This document shows positions 36,046-46,830 of a stretch of 64,000 nucleotides of DNA, piece after piece; position 1 is the stretch's first letter; every line of letters begins with the position of its first letter. The notes beneath the pieces are model-generated. The model did no database searches, had not been told where the DNA came from, and saw only the letters and a program-made list of their open reading frames with translations. This DNA comes from Lepidonotus clava (taxonomy: Eukaryota; Annelida; Polychaeta; Phyllodocida; Polynoidae), in the NCBI GenBank assembly GCA_936440205.1, contig OW387146.1:47296426-47360425 (forward strand), given 5' to 3'. The translations under genes were made by a program, and so were the position numbers.

Positions 36046-37663
36046 TTGGTTGCACCATAGTGCTAAATTCACATTTTACTAAATTCAATTGGCATCATTT
36101 CAAAATTCTGTTGTATTCTTTTATATGCTCCATAATAAGGGGTATGATCATTAGATACTACTGACACCTTTTTCTTTAACCTATGATCATAAATTATTAC
36201 AACACAATTATTTTTACCTTTCAAATTTCGAAATATGGAATCCTAGTGAGAGTCAAGTGGACATAGAACTATAAAATATTTGTGGACTTATTGACTTATT
36301 GTAAACCGCTTTGGAGATGGAGATTATGATTTAAAACCCATTATACATTGCAAATCCTGAAATCCTGAAACGTCTGCGTTGTTGCATGAACTGTGATATA
36401 TATGCACCAGAAATTGCATGATTCATACTATAAAAGATGTAATGTTCTTACCGTAGTACCCATCCCTGGATAAGAAGGTCTGGAGATGTGGATGTATTTG
36501 ACTGCCTCCAGCATGCTCCATGAGATCCCAGAAGATCATTGGATAAACGTTTTGTGGACTTATGTGGTGGACTTTGTGAAACCTTTTTTTCAATGAAGAA
36601 TATGACATCAATTTCATACCTGAGTAGAACTTTTGGAAACACAAATGATGCAAAAGATTCAATACTGCATATAGCCTATACAAGTTTGTCCCCTAATACG
36701 CAACATTATTAACAACTATATGTTAATGAAGCTAAGCCAATGTATTGTTTATACCCGTAATATACATCTAACTATGAATAAAAGATTATTAGTTGAAATT
36801 TCATAACAAATAGTGTCATGCCGCCATAATTCTCACCATGTTTCTGCAGTCACGAAACTTTCATAAAATTCGTTGTATGTCCAATTTATAGGATGATGAG
36901 ACTTGAATATTACTAGACTATGCCATTGCTCAAGCTGAAATACAATATGCACATCAGATTCTGCGTTAACAGGCTTTTGCACAAGACAACTATATTGCAC
37001 CTAGTGCCAGTAAGCCCATCCAAGTTTACAGCAAATACCAGGAAATATTTACAAAATTTCCTCCATGCTCATTCCTTGAGGAGAGTTATATTAAACAAAA
37101 TTAACTAAAGTAATGTGGTTGACAGATTGCCCCTAAAATAAGTAAAATACAGCTTCATTGCCTTTTTCCTATAGGAACCAATGTTAAAGCCTTTCAGCCC
37201 AACCTATGATGTCCAACCTATTTCGGTCTAAAACACATCACTTTGATTGGCTGCCAAACCTTCCAGATACAATAATTGATAACATTTAAGAAATCATAAT
37301 GGTTTAGCAGGACCTCTAGAAGACCAGAATGGCTTATGTGGTCATTTTGTCCAACCCTTGTGCAACCCTGGTATGTACCCAATGTGGGATGGGCTTGTTG
37401 GTAACCAACTTGTCTCAATGCTTTGTGGACACACACCAGTTGTCGGGTCATGGTCACTGTTTGGGGTTAACATTATTTTGCGTACTGGTGTTAGGGTTAA
37501 GTCAACCTGAAAACTAGAATTTACCATGGGAGAGCAAAGCAATTCAATCTACCAAGGATAGCTGATTCATATTCGTTTCACCTGCTGGGTATCACTTTAC
37601 CGGCCCTGGTTACCAATCTCTGGCATTGTGCGTGGGGCAACCATACCCACAGTGAAAGCCCTG
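36046..37663. other. Unassigned stretch, 1.6 kb
   Basis: Only short frames without recognisable motifs are present. Possibly old, unrecognised repeats. Confidence 0.4.
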
Positions 37664-38068
37664 GCACCGTATTCAAAGTCGTTTTGAACATAGCTTGAAC
37701 CAACTTTGAACCTTCCTCGAATGCAATTTCGATTCAAGAGGGATGAAACAATGGAAATGGTTCAAATTCCATTTCTAAGACAAATAGGCCCAAATATGGT
37801 TCAAATATGTTTCACAGGCAAACTACCTATAGGGAGTGGTTCAAGTTGGGTTATGAATAAATGTAAAACAATTTGATTCAATAAAACCTAAATTGTGAGT
37901 TTTGAACCTAACCTAAAAATGATTCAGGGTGGCGCAAAAAGGTTAAATTTGGTTCGAATGAAAAAGGTTCAAATTAGTCCTAGAATGATGATTTGATCCA
38001 AAAGTTCATCTGAACCTTTTTTAAAACAAACTGAGACAAGGTTCAAATCAGCACTTAAAATACCAGGC
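37664..38068. repeat. Harbinger-type MITE, 405 bp, CTG target duplication
   Basis: CTG flanks it at 37661-37663 and 38069-38071. The ends GCACCGTATTCAAAGT and ATACCAGGC, with ~30 bp imperfect inverted similarity, match each other. The interior is rich in GGTTCAAAT-type words on both strands, giving an internal repeat texture. Confidence 0.7.
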
Positions 38069-38368
38069 CTGGATGTGAGGTTAGGGGTGGAGGGGGATTT
38101 GGTAACAGTGCCTATAGCCTACTCAATCCCGAGGATGTGAGATGAGTTCGCCTAGAGCTCGCCTAGATCTAAATATTTAGTCAGTAATAGGCTGGATAAT
38201 TGAAGGTAAATCGCCGTTGATAAGGAGGTTATATGGCATAACCTCTGCCTTTAAGGTGATTTGCAAGCTTATACTATGTGCTATAACCTTTGGATATACA
38301 TTTATAGGCAGTCAGAATCTTTGTGGGTAGTGGAATATAGATTATAAGTATAACCATATGTGTGTATA

Positions 38369-38811
38369 CATATGTGACCTCTTTTGACATATTGAGTCGG
38401 AGGCTGCAGTAGGATTAATCTAAGTTAGGTTTTTCATGATAAAAGACTAGTTTTTACCTTTCTAATGAGGTATGAAATGTATTTCTCTGATATTTAGTTG
38501 CTGAGTTAAATTTCATCAAATTTTTAAAGAAATGTGCAAACACGCAGATTAGAAAATTAACAAATCCACTTTGAAGTAGTCTTTCTAACTGTGAACAAAA
38601 TTTAAGGGAAATGGACTTGTCCCAGCCAGTCAAGACATGCCACAGAAGATAAGCTAGTACAATTTTTTTTTGTTCTGTCCACTACAATTGTCACAGTGCA
38701 TGTCAACAGCCTCCCCCCCCCCCCCGGGAATAAGTTTAAAATTAGTGGTGCTATGATAAGGCTGTATTTGATCTGTTATTGCCACATATGCTTTAATTGC
38801 TCAAATTGATC
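38369..38811 (-). pseudogene. 3' part of an old DUF7869-like transposase relic
   Basis: The - strand reads AVDMHCDNCSGQNK at about 38700, followed by a decayed counterpart of YLLWRVLTGRHQSIS. It parallels residues 253-290 of the fuller gene at 41.3-43.0 kb. Upstream, a damaged stretch matches the SNAVISYLHHYFE segment. At 38369-38400, ATATGTGACCTCTTTTGACA matches the terminal repeat of the younger element, so this is probably one end of the relic. Several frameshifts and stops are visible. Its other part lies 5 kb away at 43791-44380. Confidence 0.8.
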
Positions 38812-38991
38812 ACCAGGAGGGGGTTGCATAACTTTAACGGATATATAAAAGATCTGTAACGAAGACCAAGTTTTGCAAAGAGAATAACAGAGACCAAGGC
38901 ATTGCAAAATCCATGAAGAAATTTCCGCTAGGGGTGAATTTTAGCGGATTTTCCACTTTAATTTCTGCTAATATCATAGGATAAATAGAAG
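38812..38991. repeat. Left half of a small inverted-repeat element split by a transposon
   Basis: AGGGGGTTGCATAACTTT near 38818 is matched inversely by AAAGTTATGCAACTCCCCCT near 43763-43782. The two halves together (about 310 bp) would form a MITE inserted into the relic gene and later split by the 38992-43659 transposon. Confidence 0.65.
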
Positions 38992-39289
38992 ATATGTGAC
39001 CCGTTTTGGCGAAATGAGTCAAATGTCGCAGAATGTCAAACTGAGATATGGGCCTCCGAAGTCGGATTTCGCATTTTTTATCGAAAATGGGTTTCTTCTT
39101 TTATTCAAATCTCCTATATCAGAAGTCTTCCAAATTTTTTTTTAGCCTCCAAAGCCATCTCTAAGTCCCTCTAACTAAGCCTCAAAGACGGGCAACGCCT
39201 CAGTGATCTGAAACAAAAGACCCTCGCTTGACACCATTTTCCCCTAACTTCACTGCTCAACGGTCGGTCTGGATCCCATCCCAGCCCTA

Positions 39290-39520
39290 GGTTCCGGGTA
39301 CCTGCTGAAAGGGCGCGAACTGAACTGGCCAATCACAGCCCCAGATTTTGAATTTGCACCTGCTGGGACCAATCAGAACCTGTTTTCCCGATCATCGTCC
39401 CGTAAACAATCGTTGTCAAGGGGGTCACATGTGCGGAATGGGGCGCGCTAATTGGCTGAGAGGCCTCGCGTGCCTTCCGGTTTCGGTTGTTGACGAAATT
39501 AAAAGGGACGCATGGTGAGC
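39290..39520 (+). promoter_or_regulatory. CCAAT-rich promoter-like region
   Basis: Two CCAAT boxes (CCAATCACAG near 39340 and CCAATCAGAA near 39370) and an inverted one (ATTGGCTG near 39450) stand ahead of ATTAAAAGGG near 39500. The region is GC-rich. It is a plausible promoter for the downstream gene. It might have been captured from the host or be intrinsic to the element. Confidence 0.55.
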
Positions 39521-39589
39521 AGGACGGACGAGTGACATCACTTCTCCATCGATTTCAGCTGTTTAATCCTGGATCACTGTCTGGAAGGA

Positions 39590-42500
39590 CATGGATCGTG
39601 AGGAGCCTGTCGCGGATGCCCTGAATACCATAAATCAGGCGAATTTATGTGGTATAGCCGAGCCACAGTAATGGCGGACTTTGGTGGACAAGTACTTTCT
39701 CTTTGCCGAGGGGGAGGAGAAGGAGAAAGACGAGGCCCACAAGAAGAAGATGTTCAGGAGGATCTAGGGGAACTGGAGGACGATGAGGATGAGCCACTGG
39801 TTATCCCTGACCCCACAGAGGACCTTCTACAAGGCGGAGTGGGACGACTGTGAAAACTTCAAGTGAGTTTTGAAATACATTAACCCTTTAATGACGCCAT
39901 GTATACTGATGAGTTGTCATTTATGGCGCCAAATTTTGTCACGTGTTGCCCTGTATGACGCCAGGAGCGAAAATTTGATATACTTTATGATCTGATACAC
40001 AAGAAATCATGACAACATGAGCAAAGCTCATAAGGCAAATCCAAATACACATATTTTCATGCAAATAAAACAAGACATTTTTAAATTTTGTAAAATATTT
40101 CGGGTTTTATGGAAATTTTTAAGAATTTTGTTGTTGTTGCATTTATGCAACTGGCGTCTTTACTGTGGTGTTGCATTTATGCAACTGGCGTCAAGGGCAT
40201 GGTGATGCATTTATGCAACTGGCGTCATGAAAGGGTTAAAATGGCAGACATGCGGTCGGTCTCCGTATCCCGAAAACAAGTACACAAATTGCCTAAATCC
40301 CTTTCAATGTTGATGAAACTGCCTACGATTGTGCCCTAGTATGTATTGTAACTGCCTAACTTGTTTTTATCAAGTTTCAAAGTTGATAACATGTCATAGA
40401 TAGGGTTGATCCGTCGGGGTTGCCCGGTGACCTACTTAATGGCGTCAGCTGATCTGGCCGATCTGTAACAGTCGTCAATCATGTCCCATGCTATTGTGGC
40501 CCTCAGGAAGGTGAACTAAGTCTAATATCATGTATGTTGTTGTCTTTAGATGTTCCTGCAAGCACTACATGCAGAGATGCGGAGTGCAGTAAACAGTTCA
40601 CGATGAATGAGCTGGTCGAGCGTCAGCAGGAGGTCTATCAGCTGTCCTCAGGTACATTTTTCATGCGACTATGTAGCTATGTCGTTTTCACTCAAAACTA
40701 CCCAATAATCCAGGCCAACGTCTTGAAGTATAACAGACAACTATTGACACTCAACCAGACCGTTTTTAAGTTAGTATTTAGGGCGCGTTAACCTAGTTCA
40801 TGGGTCAAACCAGAAACCTCATTCCTTGAGTCACATTCATATCATGTACAGAGTATTAATATCCTAATCGACTTTGTTTTCTAGCCGAGAAGGACATGTT
40901 GCTACTGGGCATCATCAGTGCCTGCACAGACAATAGCAGCAGGCTGTCCACCTGGAAGGAGGGGATTAAGGGAAGAGGGGAGAGGCAGCACCAACAAAGC
41001 CACTACTACGTCGGTTCTCGGCCAGTCTGCAGGGACACTTTCAAGTTCATGTACGTGTGAGTAGCTTTGATATTCAACTTCTTTGCTCAACTAAGGTGTA
41101 CCAAGATATCCCTCCTATTATTGTACTACTTGAGGTAAATTACAAAATGAACTGTAATGAATTATAACATATCATGGCACTTACCTGCACAAATCGTCCA
41201 TATTAATATTACCATACTTACCTGTACTTGTTGTCTATCTCCAATAATTATGGGCCTAATGTAACTCTTACCTGGTGACCTTTCCAGCATCAGCCAGAAC
41301 AAGCTGATGTCCTTCATAAAGTGGTACAAGTCCCACAGGGTGGTGACCAGGCAAAAGAAGGCTGGCGGGTGGCATGCAACTACAAGGATCCTCCAACTGG
41401 AGGACATCAGGCGGGTCGTGGACTTCATCAACTCCTATGCCGAGACCTACGCCCTCGTCCTGCCTGGCCGTGTGTCTTCCCACAAACGGGATGACATCCT
41501 CCTCCTCCCCTCCTCTTCCACAAAGGCCGACATCTACAGGTTGTACAGAAATGCCATGGAGGAGGCTAACTTCAGGTGTGTGGCTGACTCAACTTTTAGA
41601 AACCTGTGGCTCCAACTCCTCCCTCGCGTAGTGTGTTCCTGCCCTATGACTGACCTCTGCTGGGAATGCCAGCGCAACAACAGGGATATCTCTGCCTCTA
41701 GTAACCTTCCTGACATTGTGAAACAGGCCAAGCTGAAAAAACAACAACTTCACCTCGAGGTGGTGTCTAGGGAGAGGGCCTTTTATCAGGACATGGTCAA
41801 GTCTGCCAAGGCTGTCTATAAGGAAGCAGAGTCCCCTCCCCTTGGCCCCCACCCCCCTTGGTCTTCTGACATGAAGGTCCACATCAGTTTTGATTATGCC
41901 CAGCAGGTCCACCTTCCCTCCTTTCCTATGCAGCCTGGCCCACTGTATTTCCTTGTCCCCCGCAAGGTCGGCAAGATCGACGAAAGCCATTGCGGTAGTA
42001 AGGGGTCAAATGCAGTTATTTCATACCTGCACCACTATTTTGAAATATATTCCCTTGGGGAGAAAGCAGTGGACATGTACTGTGACAACTGTAGTGGTCA
42101 GAACAAGAACAAGATTGTGCTAACGTATCTTCTCTGGCGGGTCCTGACTGGGCGGCACCAGTCCATTTCCTTAAACTTTTTGATCACATGGCACACCAAG
42201 TTTGCCCTAGACTGGTACTTTGGTTTGCTTAAACAAAAGTTTCGTCGTGAGCCGGTCTCGAGCCTCACGGAGATCGAGGAGACTGTGATGAAGAGTACCC
42301 AAGAATGTGTCAACCTTGCCCAACTTGTGGGGGACGAGAATGGGAAGGTGTTTGTTTGGTCATATGACTGGCAATCTTTTTTGACCCCTTTCATCAAACC
42401 AGTCAAGGGCATTAAGCAGTATCATCACTTTGTATTCTCTCACCAGATCAAGGGCCACGTCACCTTCCGGCAGTATGCCGACTCGGCCCCCGAGACCTTC

Positions 42501-43040
42501 AAGATGCTGACTGTCGCCCCTGAAGCTGACCCCCAGGAAGGCCCTCAGCCCACCCCATCCCCTGGCCTCCCTGCCAAAAGACAGTGGTATCTCTTCAAGA
42601 ACATTCAGGATTTTTTTACTGATGACATAAAGGACATCATGTGCCCTAAGCCCTCTGTACCCGTACCAGCACCTGGCCCAGGCCCCCGTGACGTACCTCC
42701 GCCAGAACCAGATGCAGAATCAGATCCAGAGGCTGGCAAGGGGGATGGGCCAGGCAGGGGCAGAGGCAGGGGCAGAGGCAGGGGCAGGGGCAGGGGCAGG
42801 GGCAGGGGCAGGGGCAGGGGCAGGGGCAGGGGCAGAGGCAGAGGCAGAGGCAGAGGCAGAGGACAGACCCCAGACACATCATCAGGATCTGAGGGGGAGG
42901 AGGAGGAGTTGGTCAGACAGCTGGAGAGACAATCAAATTCTTCTGACTCAGAGGAGGAAGGCCCCCCACCCCCAGCTAGGGGCAGGGGCCATCCTAGTAA
43001 ATGTGCTAAACGTGGTCGTGGCAGGCCCAAGACTACTTGA
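39590..43040 (+). CDS. DUF7869-like candidate transposase, four exons
   Basis: The family is recognised from memory as a widespread, uncharacterised animal protein. Exon 1 (about 39590-39861) is damaged: VDKYFLFAEGEEKEKDEAHKK lies in one frame, EDLGELEDDEDEPLVIPDP in another. Exons 2 (40551-40650), 3 (40885-41057) and 4 (41289-43040) are open and join as CRDTFKFMYV-ISQNKLMSF. Numbering from the Met at 41307: Cys cluster CSCPMTDLCWEC at 110-121, FDYAQQ with D196, CDNCSGQNKN with D260, and HTKFALDW with D302. The 41-residue spacing between the last two suits an RNase H-type DDE/D nuclease. Compared with relatives as I remember them, a dozen or so residues seem missing around 222-235. The C-terminus is a Gly-Arg repeat and a PSKCAKRGRGRPK basic end. 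Probably no longer fully functional because of exon 1. Confidence 0.7.
39880..40239. repeat. piggyBac-type MITE in intron 1, TTAA target
   Basis: TTAA stands at 39880-39883 and 40236-40239. The ends are CCCTTTAATGACGCCA and TGGCGTCATGAAAGGG. Near the right end GCATTTATGCAACTGGCGTC is repeated three times at ~40-45 bp spacing. Nonautonomous; inserted in the intron after the transposon formed. Confidence 0.8.
42745..42865 (+). repeat. Coding minisatellite, Gly-Arg repeat
   Basis: A GGCAGGGGCA/GGCAGAGGCA run of ~110 bp encodes an alternating Gly-Arg tract of about 38 residues in the transposase-like protein. It is RNA- or DNA-binding in other proteins and prone to length change. The complementary frame (Leu-Pro repeat) is only a shadow. 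Confidence 0.85.
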
Positions 43041-43659
43041 GAAATCTATTTTGAATATTGTTAACTTTTTTCACTTGTTAAGACTTTTTGTGATTTTATG
43101 ATTTTACCTCAGTGGCTTTTCACTATTTTAATGACCAAAGACAATCATGAACATTCTAAGAACTTTTATAGACACATTATGGATACCCAGGGTACATAGG
43201 GTCATCACAGAGTTGTTTTTAAGCTGCCAAGATGAGGTATTGTGATCCTTTATGCTTGCCGTTCTAGGTTAAGTTGTTGTTTCAGATCCGGATTTTTGTC
43301 ACTTTTTATAGCACCGGCATGAATAAAAGTTACGTCTCTAAACGTATGGATTTCTGGTATTTGTTATGTAAAGTTTCAGGACCAAACATAGATTAGAAGT
43401 GTATGTTGCTAGGGCGTTATCGGAGGACCACGGTAGCATGTGGTAAGAAAAACTTAAAACTCATTTATCTCAATTTCTTATACCCGCATAGGCACAGTTC
43501 TTTTTATTTTCGCCGCAACTTATCTCAGGCCCTAGATATTGGATCTAGACATGATATACCTCGTTTTAAAGCTAAGAGTTAGTATTTTCTGATGGTATAC
43601 TTAACTAAAATTCTTTACCGTACGACATCCGACCCAATTCGCCGAAACGGGTCACATAT

Positions 43660-43790
43660 TCTTTAATGGATCTGTTACTTAGAATAACGATATATGCAAC
43701 CCTGTGCAATCCATTCACTGTGGCTCAGTAACGGAGAATCTCTAACAAAAATTTTAGTGGAAAAGTTATGCAACTCCCCCTGTTGGAGGA
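43660..43790. repeat. Right half of the small inverted-repeat element
   Basis: It ends in TTATGCAACTCCCCCTG, the inverse of the left half at 38815-38835. The old relic gene resumes directly after it. Confidence 0.65.
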
Positions 43791-44380
43791 TTTCCTTCTC
43801 ACTGAAGATGAAAATACCAACCTTGCAGGGGACAATGAAATACAGTGAGCCAGGCTGCATGAAGGAGGGCAGGTGGACCTGCTGGGCATAATCGGAACTG
43901 ATGTGGTCTTTCATGTCAGAAGAACAAGGGGGGGGGGCTGGTGGGGGTGGCCAAGGGGAGGGCACTCTGCATCCCTATATGATGCATTGGTGGACTTGAC
44001 CATGTCTTGATAAAAATCCCTCCCCCAGGCAACCATCTCAAGATGAAGCATTTGCTTTTTCAGCTAGGCCTGTTTAACAATGTCCAGTAGGTCACTTGAT
44101 CCAGAGATATCCTTGTTATTGCACTGGCATTCCCAGCAGAGATCAGTCATAAAGCAGGAACACAGGGAGGAGTTTTATCCAGAGGTTTCTCCAAGTTGAG
44201 TCAACCAAACACTTCAAGTTAGACTTCACCATGGCTACACTGTAAAGCCTGTAGATTTTGGCCATAGTGGAAGAGGAGGGCGGAATAGGATCAATTTGTG
44301 GGAGAACAAAGAGCCAAGTAGGACAAGGGCACTGGTCTTGGTGTAAGAGTTTATGAAGTTGACCACCAGCCTGATGGGTT
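43791..44380 (-). pseudogene. 5' part of the old DUF7869-like transposase relic
   Basis: The - strand reads LVVNFINSY near 44370, CLMTDLCWECQ-like near 44140, then SSDMKDHISSDYAQQVHLPS and LYFIVPCKVG down to 43800. These are the counterparts of residues 36-222 of the fuller gene. Many stops and indels show age. It is interrupted at the residue corresponding to ~224, then continues at 38811. Confidence 0.85.
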
Positions 44381-45022
44381 AATATGCTGATTTGAGCAAC
44401 TTTCAGAATTTTCTAAATTAAACCATTTATGGCTCCCATAACGAGTCAGAAAATTGAGTGATGGATACAACATTTTCTAGAAAATTGATAAAGAGTTTTA
44501 CTTTTTTTATACTGAAAAACTGAACAAACAAATTGTACTAAAACCTTCCATAAATGATAATTCTTGCTACCACGGATAGCCTATTTTCTACATATTACCT
44601 GCAGGCTAGCCTAGAACAAGGTGCATGCTGGGAAATATGTCGACAAGCCTTAGTGCTTAAGTATAGACATTTTCAGTATTTTTGGCATAATTTGTGGTTT
44701 ATCATAATGGAAAACCACCACAGAGTATTTTTTCATTTCATATCTGTTTAAGTTTGATATTTTTCAAGTTGGTTTGAATATTCAATCATTACAAATAGAA
44801 ATGTGCCAAATATTTGTGTATTTTCTATAGTATTTTCTATATTTTTGTCGACAAAATCAGGCCAAATTAGCCTGCAGGTGCCAAAAGTAGTGAAAATCAG
44901 CTATCTGTGGTGGGGAGAATTAGGCCCATCTAATGGGCATCCTCATCCCTCTTAAAATAGCTGCCCCTATCCCCTTGATTTTCTCAGGTTGCAAAAAGAC
45001 TTGAACCCTTATCTGTAACTTA
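44381..45022. other. Unassigned stretch
   Basis: AT-rich. The right end of the relic transposon should lie here, but no clear terminal repeat was found. Confidence 0.4.
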
Positions 45023-45301
45023 AGCCCCATACCCACTAGCCGATTTTACCGTCACCCGATGACGACACAGGATTCAAATTACCATCAGCAGGTGATAACA
45101 ATCAGTGGGCGATTTTCCATGTGTATGGTGTCCTTTCTGGGCTATGGGCGACGTAGAGCAGGATCACTGGTAAAATCACCAATAGAATCGCCCATAAAAT
45201 ATCAACTTGCTTGATATTACAGTCACCCGGTGACAACAACAAAAATTCTTCCAGTTGCCCGTTGCCCGTCGCTGCCACAGTCGCTTAGTGGGTATGGGCC
45301 T
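45023..45301. repeat. Harbinger-type MITE, 279 bp, TTA target duplication
   Basis: TTA stands at 45020-45022 and 45302-45304. The ends AGCCCCATACCCACTAG and TTAGTGGGTATGGGCCT are inverted matches. Internal GTCACCCGATGACGAC-like motifs recur near both ends. Confidence 0.85.
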
Positions 45302-45304
45302 TTA

Positions 45305-46289
45305 CAATCCTCATCAAGCACTACCGACCCTCACCTGTAATTGCATATTCTTATCTATCATTACCCATTCTCTTCTGCCACTACTTGTCCTAACCTATCA
45401 CTATTCACCCTTAATTGTCACCACCTACCCTCATATGCCACTACCTACCCTCACTTGTCATTATGTACTTTCACCTGTACCTCACAGTAACAGTTGATAG
45501 TGATCATTTGTATTCTTGTGAGAGCACATGCATATGGCCAATATGGCTTTACACAAAAAAAGTTGTATCCTAACCTAACCTGAAAAGGTTGTTACCTAAC
45601 AAGACAAAGCATATACAAGTCACAGTCGAAAGTCATAGAAAGGTCTACCAACAATCAATAGACTCTACCTGTAATACATTCTCAGAACTTTATCGTGATG
45701 CTGTAGGATTTATGATGTTACTGAAGTGGAAATATGCTCCTTTTCATATACACCTTATTGGCCAGCCAGGTAATTGTCTCACTTCTTATGTAATATAATT
45801 TCATTTTCTTGTGTTATGAAGAGAGAGGCTGCTACAAAATAACATAGATCCACTCTTTGTCTCATTGTCATTTACTCCTGCAGATAGTAGTGTACTGAAC
45901 TTCTCATAATTCACTTCTTCATATGTATTTAAAGAATATATTACCAGGAAACCTACCTTAAAGACATTTGCTGCAGTATAGCAATAATTTCCATGTATTC
46001 TGCCGAACACATCTGATGCAGTATTTCTGCAAATTAACGTAAGACATTAACCCTTTGCTAACAGCACTAAATCCAGGATCACCAAGTGGAAGGGCAGATT
46101 TAATTGAATTATATTCGAATTGTGTTATTTTAGCTTCATGTTCCATGATGAAGTCAGTTAAAATACATTAATTAGAAAATAAATTAAATAAAAACAACAA
46201 CATGTCAAATAAAAATTAAAAAACTGATTTCTTTTCTATTACCCCTGATATTGGTGTTAATGATGTCATCGGGCATTCAAATCCAAAAC
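45305..46289. other. Unassigned stretch with a CACTACC-rich simple region
   Basis: At 45310-45490 a loose ~30 bp TCAC/CTACC repeat is present. Otherwise nothing is recognised. Confidence 0.5.
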
Positions 46290-46830
46290 GAGAACAACAC
46301 TTTGCAGAGGGTTAGTTTTATTGTGGAATATCAAAAGCTTCACGAGGCCAGTGCAGTAGTCATAAGGTACAGTCTTAAGTACAAAAGATTGTACATTGAC
46401 CAGGAGGTAAGCTTCCTTAGTTAAGTCCACCTATCTCCATATGGCCTCACAGACTGAAGCAGTTCCAATGTTTGTCACCAGATGTCACCAGACGCAAATA
46501 CTATCCAAACCCCTGGATCCACAAGATCTGTGTTGATCCAAACGTATATTTATTAATTCTGCCCCTAACCAGTCGTCATCATTCTTTAAATCCCTTTGAT
46601 TATTGATTTTCCCCCTCAGGTAGTGCTGCTGATTTACTATACCCATCAGAGGCATTACCCATAATAGCTTTACTATGTAAAATTCCTCTTATAATTTTGA
46701 AATGTTTAATGATATACTTTCTGCAGTCTGGTGACCTTCTATTAATTTACCATTCCATTCCTACTACTCATATGCACAGGTATTTGATTGCTACCTCAGT
46801 GCACATGATTTGTTAGTGTATTTCAAACAA
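46290..46830 (-). mobile_element. LTR fossil, family L1x third copy
   Basis: It is homologous to 33375-34055 in the same orientation: shared CTATCCAAACCCC, TAGTGCTGCTGATTTA-like and ATGCACAGGTATTTGAT-like blocks, and the complement of AATAAA near 46320. TGGATTTGAATGCCC on the - strand follows the LTR part, as in the other copies. Only the LTR and a little leader remain. Confidence 0.6.

Larger units (their letters stand above)
38992..43659 (+). mobile_element. DNA transposon with DUF7869-like gene, 4.67 kb
   Basis: The terminal inverted repeats are about 35 bp with a handful of mismatches: ATATGTGACCCGTTTTGGCG at the left, and the complement of ATATGTGACCCGTTTCGGCG at the right (43623-43659). 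It carries a promoter-like region, a four-exon gene and a polyadenylation signal (AATAAA near 43321). The flanking ATAT could be part of the end or a target duplication, since the older relic also begins with ATAT. The terminal repeat on the older relic supports the boundary. The superfamily is unassigned. Confidence 0.75.

Noticed and set aside
36423-36683. 86-codon - strand frame
   Set aside because: No recognisable motif, and a second frame over the same bases is similarly open. Not enough to call a gene.
38700-38735. Possible gene start or structured RNA at the C-run
   Set aside because: It is a homopolymer run within the old relic gene, a replication-slippage expansion.
42605-43030. Leu-Pro repeat proteins on - strand
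   Set aside because: They are the complement of the Gly-Arg coding minisatellite.
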